From NCBI GenBank assembly GCA_963824085.1, contig CAWGNT010000018.1:124001-188000 (forward strand): a stretch of 64,000 bases of DNA, written 5' to 3'. The position numbers and the translations under genes were made by a program. Within the stretch, counting starts at the first letter, position 1; every line of letters begins with the position of its first letter. The DNA comes from JARRNE01 sp963824085. Its GTDB lineage: Bacteria > Pseudomonadota > Gammaproteobacteria > Chromatiales > Chromatiaceae. The notes beneath the pieces are model-generated. The model made no database searches and was not told where the DNA came from. It saw only the letters and a program-made list of their open reading frames with translations. Positions 53,238 through 60,675 of the stretch are shown here, piece by piece.

Positions 53238-54095
53238 TCACGCGACTCGCCCAGCCCGGTCGCGCGCGAACTGCCATGCCGTCCGACCGCTCCGCGACCC
53301 CCGCCGCAGTGCCCATTGCAGGGCTGCTCTGTCCACGTCATCCAGCGCCAGGTCCTGCGCGGCGAATCGTTTCAGCCAGTGGTGGATGATCTGGAGATAC
53401 TGGGCCTGACTGAACGGGTGGAAGGAGATCCACAGGCCAAACCGGTCGGAGAGCGAGATCTTCTCATCTACGCTTTCGCCTTGATGGATCTCTCCTTCAA
53501 CCATGTGCGCCTCGCGGTTCTCATGCTGGAGCTCGGGTACGAGATGGCGGCGGTTGGACGTCGCATAGATGAGCAGGTTTTCCGGCGACGCCGCGATCGA
53601 TCCCTCGAGGGCCGCCTTCAGGGCCTTGTAGCCGGGCTCGCCGGCCTCGAATGACAGGTCGTCGCAGAAGGCGATGAAGCGCTCCGGCCGGTGCCGGATC
53701 AAATCGAGTATGTCCGCAAGGTCGACTAGGTCGTCCTTGTCGACCTCGATGAGCCGCAGACCCTGGACATGCAGCTTCGTGAGCACGGCTTTGACGAGAG
53801 ACGACTTTCCGGTCCCTCGCGCCCCCCAGAGAAGGACGTTGTTGGCACTCCGCCCCGCCAGGAACTGGCGGGTGTTGCGCTCAATCTCCGCCCTTTGGCG
53901 GTCGAGGCACAGAAGGTCGTCGAGGCTCACACGATGGGGATGGGGGAGGCCCTGAAGGTAGCCTCGGCCCCCTGTCCTGCGCCAGCGATAGGCATTGAAG
54001 CCCCAGTCCGGCGGCGCAGGCGCCGCTGGCAGGAGGGCCTCAAGCCGGTCGAGCAACGCTGCGACGCGGTCGGCGAGGGGGTCGAAGCGGGTCAT
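53238..54095 (-). CDS. DUF815-family AAA ATPase
   Basis: A 285-residue ATP-binding protein starting MTRFDPLADRVAALLDRLEA. It has LQGLPHPHRVSLDDLLCLDRQ, the Walker A GARGTGKSS near residue 93, ERFIAFCDDLSFEAGEPGYK (Walker B) and ATSNRRHLVPEL (sensor). This is the DUF815 pattern, an AAA family of unknown function found in many proteobacteria. Its start lies within the last codons of the upstream GGDEF-EAL gene, so the two are co-translated. It converges with the 51102 gene. Confidence 0.88.
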   Translation of the reverse strand: MTRFDPLADRVAALLDRLEALLPAAPAPPDWGFNAYRWRRTGGRGYLQGLPHPHRVSLDDLLCLDRQRAEIERNTRQFLAGRSANNVLLWGARGTGKSSLVKAVLTKLHVQGLRLIEVDKDDLVDLADILDLIRHRPERFIAFCDDLSFEAGEPGYKALKAALEGSIAASPENLLIYATSNRRHLVPELQHENREAHMVEGEIHQGESVDEKISLSDRFGLWISFHPFSQAQYLQIIHHWLKRFAAQDLALDDVDRAALQWALRRGSRSGRTAWQFARDRAGRVA

Positions 54096-56712
54096 CGGTT
54101 TGGTCTGCCGGCACGGGCGGTGCGGTAATGTCCGCCAGGGTAAGGTCACAGACGGGCACTGCTTGGCCGACCCCGAAACCCTGGGCGAAATCCACGTTCA
54201 GTGCCCGAAGTTGATTGAGGACGCTCTTGTCTTCTGCCCACTCGGCGATGGTCTTCAGACCAAGTACGTGGCCAATCTGATTGATGGACTCTACGAGCGC
54301 GTAGTTGACGGGATCTTCGGCCATGCCGCGCACAAAGCTTCCGTCGATCTTGAGATAGTCCACCGGCAGTTCCTTGAGATAGCCGTATGAGGAGAGGCCG
54401 GTGCCGAAGTCGTCCAAGGCGAAGGTACAGCCAAGGGCGCTCAGCTCCCGCATGAAGGCCCTGGCGCGCTCGAGGTTGCGGACTGCTGCGGTCTCCGTAA
54501 TCTCAAAACAAATCGTCTCGTGGGGCACGTCCCAGTCGATGAATTGGCGCTTGAGGTAGCGCAGAAAGCCTTCGTCGGTGATCGATGTGCCGGAGAGGTT
54601 CACCGCGAACAGGAAGCTGTGGGGCACGGCAGCGTGCCATGCACGCAGGTTCTCGGCTTGAAGACTAAACAGCCGGTTTACGATCCAACGGTCCACGGCC
54701 GGCATCAGGATGTAGCGTTCCGCGGCGGGGATGAACCTCTCGGGGATCACTGACTCCCCACCCTCATCGACCATACGCACCAGGACCTCGAAGTGACGGC
54801 GCCTGTCACCGCCCGGGGCGACGGGCGCGATGGGCTGCGCGTACAGACGGAAGCGGCCCTCGTTCAAGGCGTGAGAGATGGTGGAGACGAGGCGCATGTC
54901 GCCGTGGTGGCGTACGAGCTCTACGTCCGCCTCACTGTACGTGTGCACGCGATCGCGCCCGTGTGTCTTGGCCATGTGGCACGCCACGTCCGCCTTGCTC
55001 AGAACGCTTGAGGCGCTATCACTGTCCGGAATGAATTCGGTGAGTCCGATGCTCACGGCCACGTCGAAAGACTGGTCGCGCCAGGTAAACAGGAAGTTGC
55101 GGACCGTTTGCATGAAACCTTCACAGATTTCGCGCGCCTGCTCCGCGGTTCGCCCTGGGAGCAAGGCCGCAAACTCATCCCCACCCAGGCGCGCGATGAT
55201 CTGTGCCCCCTCCAGTCTTGCCTGAATGAGGATCGCCAGCTGCTTCAGGAGCTCGTCTCCCGCCTCGTGCCCGCAGGTGTCATTGATAACTTTGAATTGA
55301 TCCACGTCGATGTGGCAGAGGACGTGCGGCGAATCCTCTTGGTCGTTGGCGTCCGAGAGCATTGCGGACAGTCGGCGCTCGAACTCTTTGCGATTGAGAA
55401 GGCCGGTCAGCACATCGCGCTGCTCGAGAAACACCAGCTGCTCCTCGTTGCGCACATGCTCGGAGAGGTCCTGGGCCACGATCAGCAGGCGCGGCTTGCC
55501 CCCGATACGGACCCCATGGAGCCACAACCTAAGCGGGAAGTCCTTGCCGCCCTTCCTGCATCCCGTGGTCTCACGCACCACCGGGGCCGGCGCACCGTCC
55601 TTCGTGTCAAGTAAGGCAGTGACCTGCCCGGACGAGAAGAGATCGGGCACGAGCTTCTCCGCGCTGGCATTTAGGACGTCTTCCGTCAACCGTCCAAACA
55701 TCATCTCAGCGGCGGGGTTGAACAATTGAATACGCCCTTGCGTATCGGTCACCACGATGCCGTCCATCGTGGCGGAGAGAACGGCGCGGAGCTGCTGTCG
55801 GCTGACGCGCAGGTCTGCCTGATCCTTCAATACGCTGCTGCCCTGGTGATTCGCCCAGCGGTAGATCGCGACCGTGGCGAGGAGGAACGTCATCCCCAGT
55901 CCCAGCGCGAGCGTCACGCGGCTGTAGACCAGGTTGGAGAAGTAACCTGCATCCAGCCGGTCCTCGACGAACCATCCGGTGGTCCCTACGGCCACCCGGG
56001 CCAGCACGGTGCCTTGGCGGTCCTTACCCGTCTGCTGATCACCGATGGCGCGTCGCGCGGTCCGTCCTGGCCGCAGTCCTACTGTGTGTCCGTCGGGGGC
56101 GGAACGCTCTACGAGCCCGCACAGCTGCGCGCAGCGCACATTGATGAGAAACGTCCCGTGTCGCCCTCCATCGGAGTACCAGGAGGTGGCGATGTTCATG
56201 GAGCGCGAAGCCCCCTGAGTGCTTACGGAAAAGGGTCCTCGTTGCTCGCGGGCGAACTCGCGCAGAAAGATCTCGCTATCCCGGCCCAGGGGCTCGCCGA
56301 GTGCGGCGGAGCGGATCCCTTGGGCATCCAGGACCAAGGCCGCGCTTGCCTTCGGCAATACCAACTGCACCAGCGACCACAGGCTGTCGCTCAACTCGGT
56401 GGAGTCGGGAGCTGCGGCAACGCTCTCAAGGAGGTCCCGTTCCTGGTGAACGAAGGAATTGAGCCGGCCCCGCATCTCCTCCAATTGGCGCATCAGCCGG
56501 TCTTCGGCGATGTCGGCAACCTGCATGCCCAGCGCCCGTTGGAACTCGACTGCGGTGCGGATGTGATCCCACGTGCTCCATACCAACAGCAACAGCGCGA
56601 ACACCGAGCAGACGACGAGTGCGAGCTGCGCGCGCCGCGCGGTGATGCCGTCCGCCGTCGCGGAGGCCGCTCCTTCGTGCTTGTCTAAGAGGGACTGAAG
56701 GCGTGCTCGCAT
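54040..56712 (-). CDS. membrane sensor PAS-GGDEF-EAL cyclic-di-GMP protein
   Basis: An 890-residue membrane protein. The first helix is near residues 28-48 (LALVVCSVFALLLLVWSTWD), a periplasmic sensor domain runs to ~270, and a second helix (LALGLGMTFLLATVAIYRWA) follows. A PAS domain (ATMDGIVVTDTQGRIQLFNP) leads to a GGDEF domain with LGGDEFAALL and an EAL domain with FEVLVRM (EVL in place of EAL), FEITETA, LDDFGTGLSS, LKIDGSF and IAEWAED. Catalytic residues are essentially kept. It is 45 bases behind ettA, on the same strand. Confidence 0.92.
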   Translation of the reverse strand: MRARLQSLLDKHEGAASATADGITARRAQLALVVCSVFALLLLVWSTWDHIRTAVEFQRALGMQVADIAEDRLMRQLEEMRGRLNSFVHQERDLLESVAAAPDSTELSDSLWSLVQLVLPKASAALVLDAQGIRSAALGEPLGRDSEIFLREFAREQRGPFSVSTQGASRSMNIATSWYSDGGRHGTFLINVRCAQLCGLVERSAPDGHTVGLRPGRTARRAIGDQQTGKDRQGTVLARVAVGTTGWFVEDRLDAGYFSNLVYSRVTLALGLGMTFLLATVAIYRWANHQGSSVLKDQADLRVSRQQLRAVLSATMDGIVVTDTQGRIQLFNPAAEMMFGRLTEDVLNASAEKLVPDLFSSGQVTALLDTKDGAPAPVVRETTGCRKGGKDFPLRLWLHGVRIGGKPRLLIVAQDLSEHVRNEEQLVFLEQRDVLTGLLNRKEFERRLSAMLSDANDQEDSPHVLCHIDVDQFKVINDTCGHEAGDELLKQLAILIQARLEGAQIIARLGGDEFAALLPGRTAEQAREICEGFMQTVRNFLFTWRDQSFDVAVSIGLTEFIPDSDSASSVLSKADVACHMAKTHGRDRVHTYSEADVELVRHHGDMRLVSTISHALNEGRFRLYAQPIAPVAPGGDRRRHFEVLVRMVDEGGESVIPERFIPAAERYILMPAVDRWIVNRLFSLQAENLRAWHAAVPHSFLFAVNLSGTSITDEGFLRYLKRQFIDWDVPHETICFEITETAAVRNLERARAFMRELSALGCTFALDDFGTGLSSYGYLKELPVDYLKIDGSFVRGMAEDPVNYALVESINQIGHVLGLKTIAEWAEDKSVLNQLRALNVDFAQGFGVGQAVPVCDLTLADITAPPVPADQTDDPLRPPRRPRRSVARPA

Positions 56713-56757
56713 GCGGCGCTTCGTCAGTCTGGCCTGTGCAGGACGTCGCCGCGGACT

Positions 56758-58425
56758 CTAACCCGAAAGGCGACGGTACTTGATCCGATGGGGCTGGTCC
56801 GCTGCGTCGCCCAGGCGCCGATGGCGGTCCGCCTCGTAGTCGGCATAATTCCCCTCGAACCAGGTCACCTGGGAGTCACCCTCGAACGCCAGCATATGAG
56901 TGGCGATGCGGTCCAGGAACCAGCGATCATGGGAGATCACGACCACGCAGCCGGGGAAGGTAAGGATGGCCTCCTCCAGGGCACGCAGGGTCTCCACGTC
57001 GAGGTCGTTGGTGGGCTCGTCCAGAAGGAGAAGGTTGCCGCCCCTCTTGAGGAGCTTGGCGAGATGGACGCGGTTGCGCTCGCCGCCCGAGAGGTCGCCG
57101 ATGCGCTTCTGTTGATCGACACCCTTGAAATTGAAGCGGCTAACATAGGCGCGCGAGGGCATCTCGTAGCGCCCGACCACGATATTGTCCTGCCCGTCGG
57201 AGATCTCCTCCCAAACCGTCTTGGCACCGTCGAGCGCATCACGGCTCTGATCGACGTAGGCGACTTGTACCGTCTCGCCGACACGTAAGTCACCGGCGTC
57301 AGGTCGCTCCTGTTCCGTCAGGATGCGAAAGAGGGTCGTCTTGCCGGCGCCGTTTGGGCCGATCACTCCCACGATGCCGCCCTTCGGCAAATTGAACGAA
57401 AGTCCATCGAACAGGAGGCGGTCCCCATACGCCTTCTTCAGGTCCGTACCCTCGATGACGAGGTCGCCGAGACGAGGACCGGGTGGAATATAGATCTCGT
57501 TGGTCTCGTTGCGGGACTGGAACTCCTGTGACTGCAGCTCCTCGAAGCGGGCGAGGCGGGCCTTGCTCTTGGCGTGGCGACCCTTGGGATTTGAGCGGAC
57601 CCAGTCGAGCTCATGCTGCATTGCCCTGATGCGCCCGGCCTCCTGCTTTTGCTCCAGCTCCAGGCGCTTCTCCTTCTGCTCCAGCCAGGAGGAGTAGTTG
57701 CCCTCCCAGGGAATCCCGTGTCCGCGATCGAGCTCCAGTATCCAGCCGGCCACGTTGTCGAGGAAATATCGGTCGTGGGTCACCGCCACGACGGTGCCCT
57801 GGTATTCGCGCAGGAAGTGCTCCAGCCAGGCAACAGACTCCGCGTCCAAGTGGTTGGTCGGCTCGTCCAAGAGCAGCATGTCCGGCTTCGAGAGCAGCAG
57901 GCGACAAAGAGCCACGCGTCGGCGCTCGCCGCCCGAGAGCGTGGCGACATCGGCGTCCCACGGTGGCAAGCGCAGCGCGTCGGCCGCCACATCCAAGGTC
58001 CGCTCGAGGTTGTGCCCATCAGTTGCCTCGATCAGGTTCTCGAGCTCGGCCTGCTCCTTAGCCAAGGCGTCGAAATCCGCGTCGGGTGCTGCGTACGCCG
58101 CGTAGACCTCATCGAGGCGGGCGAGGGCCCGCGAAATGTGAGCGACTGCCTCCTCCACATTGCCGCGCACGTCCTTGGTATGGTCGAGCTTGGGCTCCTG
58201 CGGGAGAAAGCCGATGTTGATGCCGGGCTGGGGACGTGCCTCGCCCTCGATCTCCACATCGACGCCGGCCATGATGCGCAGCAGCGTCGACTTGCCGGAG
58301 CCGTTCAGCCCGAGCACTCCGATCTTGGCTCCGGGGAAGAAGGACAAGGAGATATCGCGGAGGATTGCCCGCTTGGGTGGCACGATCTTGCCGACCCGAT
58401 TCATGGTGAAGATGTACTGCGCCAT
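56758..58425 (-). CDS. ettA: energy-dependent translational throttle protein EttA
   Basis: An ABC-F protein that binds the ribosomal E site and links translation to the ATP/ADP ratio. The 555-residue length is exactly the usual one. It starts MAQYIFTMNRVGKIVPPKRA. Domain 1 has GLNGSGKST and LSGGERRRVALCRLLL. The P-site interaction arm region follows (WLEQKEKRLELEQKQEAGRI). Domain 2 has GPNGAGKTT, LSGGERNRVHLAKLLK and LLLDEPTNDLD. Few ABC-F proteins are as easy to identify. Confidence 0.96.
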   Translation of the reverse strand: MAQYIFTMNRVGKIVPPKRAILRDISLSFFPGAKIGVLGLNGSGKSTLLRIMAGVDVEIEGEARPQPGINIGFLPQEPKLDHTKDVRGNVEEAVAHISRALARLDEVYAAYAAPDADFDALAKEQAELENLIEATDGHNLERTLDVAADALRLPPWDADVATLSGGERRRVALCRLLLSKPDMLLLDEPTNHLDAESVAWLEHFLREYQGTVVAVTHDRYFLDNVAGWILELDRGHGIPWEGNYSSWLEQKEKRLELEQKQEAGRIRAMQHELDWVRSNPKGRHAKSKARLARFEELQSQEFQSRNETNEIYIPPGPRLGDLVIEGTDLKKAYGDRLLFDGLSFNLPKGGIVGVIGPNGAGKTTLFRILTEQERPDAGDLRVGETVQVAYVDQSRDALDGAKTVWEEISDGQDNIVVGRYEMPSRAYVSRFNFKGVDQQKRIGDLSGGERNRVHLAKLLKRGGNLLLLDEPTNDLDVETLRALEEAILTFPGCVVVISHDRWFLDRIATHMLAFEGDSQVTWFEGNYADYEADRHRRLGDAADQPHRIKYRRLSG

Positions 58426-58892
58426 AGGTGAGCTTCAGTCGTGGAAAGGCGAAGAACGCCGAGTTTCGGAATGATCCGGACAATCCCATCCTAGACATTG
58501 ATTGTGCGATGTGGCCGACCAAAAGTCCAAGCTGCGGGATGCGTTCGGACCTTACGGCCGCAGAAAGACGCTCCGGTGCGGGGCTCGCCGGACTCCCCCG
58601 CCAGCGCGTGCACGGGTCGTTTCCTCGCGCTCCCAAGCGAGGCCATTGCTCCCGCTGGGTAGCTCGCAAGCTCAGCCGAGTCAGCTGCCGCTGGATCGCT
58701 GAGGTTTCTTGACGTGTCGCTTAGGAACGATTCGGAAGCAACTGAAACACTTCGTTCAGCGTAGGGTGCAATAGCGGAGCGTATTGCACCGACTGGGATC
58801 AACGGCGACCTGCGGCGCAATACGGCTGGGGCCTATTGCGCCCTACCGTTAAGTGGTCAGAAAAAATGGTCAAGTTGTTCTTGAATCGTCAC
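58426..58892. other. 467-base region upstream of ettA with a MITE-like element
   Basis: No gene is seen. The left part presumably carries the ettA promoter. The right part (58761-58846) is a double-hairpin repeat listed separately, ending 46 bases before the methyltransferase stop. Confidence 0.5.
58761..58846. repeat. MITE-like element made of two hairpins
   Basis: The ends GTAGGGTGCAATA (58761-58773) and TATTGCGCCCTAC (58834-58846) are inverted repeats with one mismatch in 13. Inside, GGTGCAATA/TATTGCACC (58765-58790) and GCGCAATA/TATTGCGC (58815-58841) make two hairpins. I recall similar TAGGGTGCAATA sequences as multi-copy elements in other proteobacteria; only one copy is in this window. 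Confidence 0.6.
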
Positions 58893-59720
58893 TTATTTCT
58901 CCGCTGTGAGATAACAGATCCAGCCGGCATCGGGCTCCGCCTGCTCAACCGGCTGGAAGTTGCCGTCCGCGGTGCCGTCGGTATTCCAACCTTGCCAATA
59001 AACGATCACCCGGCCGAATCCAGCCTCCCCGAGCAGCTCCCGTATCTCGGGCAACGTCCAGAGCCGCCAGTCGTAGCTGAAGGCCCGCTCCAGGCTGGAG
59101 CCGTCAGGAAAGCGGAAATGGATGTGGCAGACCAGCCGATGTGTAATCGGGTCGAACTGCTCCTGCTCCCAGACATAAGTGAAGTCGCCCTCATCGCCCT
59201 GGACGGGGCGCTCCTCCGTAATGACCCGGTGGGAGTCGTAGCCGCCGTAGGCATCGAGAAAGAAGATCCCGTCGTCTTTGAGCGAGGCCCTGACCCGCCG
59301 GAAGTAGCGCTTCAGGCTCTCTCTATCCTTGAGTAGCCAATAGCTGAAGTTCATCGCGGCCACGACGTCGGGCCGCGGAGCGTCGACCGTGAGCACGTCG
59401 TCCGCAATCAGGGTAAGGCGCCGCGCCGCGTCCTCCGGCAGCCGTGCGATGTTGTTGCGACGTCCCCAAGCGAGTACCTCGGGGTCGGTGTCCACACCAA
59501 AAGCCCGGTTCCGCTTGCGTCGCTGGACCCATTCGCAGCACACCGCGGCCGTGCCGCAGAAGTCTTCACGCAGGATCTGCGGCGTGCGGCCGCGCAGACG
59601 GCGGAAGCCCGCGTCGATGAAGCTGACCTCCGCCTCCGCGCACTGAACGGAGAGCTCGTAGAGCCGATAGCGGTCGGCTATGGTAGAGAGGGGAATACGT
59701 GCAGACGTCAGAGATATCAT
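58893..59720 (-). CDS. class I SAM-dependent methyltransferase
   Basis: A 275-residue soluble methyltransferase. The SAM-binding motif region is REDFCGTAAVCCEWVQRRKR followed by AFGVDTDPEVLAWGR. The post-I acidic residue and motif IV (PDVVAAMNFSYWLLKDR) are also visible. A later FFLDAYGGYDSH and a beta-rich C-terminal part (VCHIHFRFPDGSSLERAFSY) follow. The substrate is unknown. It is close to proteins simply annotated as class I methyltransferases. It is the last gene before tRNA-Ser and is on the other strand. Confidence 0.82.
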   Translation of the reverse strand: MISLTSARIPLSTIADRYRLYELSVQCAEAEVSFIDAGFRRLRGRTPQILREDFCGTAAVCCEWVQRRKRNRAFGVDTDPEVLAWGRRNNIARLPEDAARRLTLIADDVLTVDAPRPDVVAAMNFSYWLLKDRESLKRYFRRVRASLKDDGIFFLDAYGGYDSHRVITEERPVQGDEGDFTYVWEQEQFDPITHRLVCHIHFRFPDGSSLERAFSYDWRLWTLPEIRELLGEAGFGRVIVYWQGWNTDGTADGNFQPVEQAEPDAGWICYLTAEK

Positions 59721-59942
59721 TTGCTCGGTCCATGCCTCCAGAGCAGCGACTAGCGCGAGGCTTGGCTGACACTCTAGAACAACGACTTACGAATCAAGAG
59801 GAATGTGCGATCGGGCGACGGCATCGGTTTACATGCCAGCGTCCGTTCGTATATTCTTCCGCGTTCACCCGCCGGACGGAAAGGGATCTTGTCGTCACGT
59901 CCGCCGTCTGTCGCTGTTTTGGATTGGCGTCTCGGTGTTTTC

Positions 59943-60033
59943 GGAGAGGTGTCCGAGTGGCTTAAGGAGCACGCCTGGAAAGTGTGTATACGTTAATAGC
60001 GTATCGAGGGTTCGAATCCCTCCCTCTCCGCCA
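59943..60033 (+). tRNA. tRNA-Ser, anticodon GGA
   Basis: The acceptor stem GGAGAGG (59943-59949) pairs with CCTCTCC (60023-60029), followed by G and an encoded CCA (60031-60033). The anticodon arm reads CTGGAAA with anticodon GGA. A long variable arm (class II) lies before GGTTCGAATCC, the T-loop. The total is 91 bases. It reads UCC/UCU Ser codons. The sequence to its right is accessory, and tRNA-Ser genes are common integration sites, but no integrase is in view. Confidence 0.97.
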
Positions 60034-60267
60034 ATCGCTCTCGAAATTCAGTGATCAATCAGCGACATAACAAAAACCGGAGCGTGGCGGGCCCCCGCTA
60101 GGTCCCCCAGTCAGACATGGCTGTTCCTCGCCCCCGATTCAGTCACTGAAAAGGGAGCTCGGTCATACCATCAGACCTGCTGATGCCATGGTGCTGCGCA
60201 ACGCGCAGCGCGTACGGCCCGGTCCCTCGCTGCGTCCACGCCGCGCGGGCCGCACAGGCACTTTCCG

Positions 60268-60675
60268 TTACGCTTGGGGTTCCGGGGTTTCCTCCTCATT
60301 TTCCGTCTCCCTGACGACCTTTAGATGAACCAGGTGTCCCTCCACCGCCCGCTTGTACTCTCGGGCGAACCGCTCCTGAACGGCCTCAGTCATCATCAAG
60401 GTCGCCCTACGCCGGAACGCGACCTCCAGGGTCTCCAGCACGCCGGTGTCGCCGAGGTTCTGCAACCTGAGCTCATCACTCGCAACCGCTGTGCGAGCTC
60501 GCTCGCGGAGCGCTCGCATGCGCTTGGCGCTCATGCGCGCCGGAGGCTCGCGACGTGGTCGTCTGCGTCTCGCCCACCCCCCCCAGCCCACCATCGGTAG
60601 CTGAGCCATAGCGATTCGATCCAATGGGCGTGCATCGACGAGGTATTTCGTGCCGCGTCGGATTACCCACTCCAC
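60268..60675 (-). CDS. hypothetical protein downstream of the PLD-helicase
   Basis: A basic, soluble protein of up to 135 residues, starting at GTG 60675 inside the 3' end of the helicase gene (13-base overlap). A short hydrophobic patch (MAQLPMVGWGGWARRRRPRR) with many Arg is followed by a helical, charged region (MSAKRMRALRERARTAVASD, EVAFRRRATLMMTEAVQERF) and an acidic tail. Later starts near MAQLP or MSAKR are possible. I recognise no family. The overlap with the helicase makes a functional partnership plausible. The 234 bases between it and the tRNA hold no gene that I can see. Confidence 0.5.
   Translation of the reverse strand: MEWVIRRGTKYLVDARPLDRIAMAQLPMVGWGGWARRRRPRREPPARMSAKRMRALRERARTAVASDELRLQNLGDTGVLETLEVAFRRRATLMMTEAVQERFAREYKRAVEGHLVHLKVVRETENEEETPEPQA

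Noticed and set aside
60034..60267. Integrase or attachment repeat next to tRNA-Ser
   Set aside because: No integrase frame is present and no second copy of the tRNA 3' end is found within the window.
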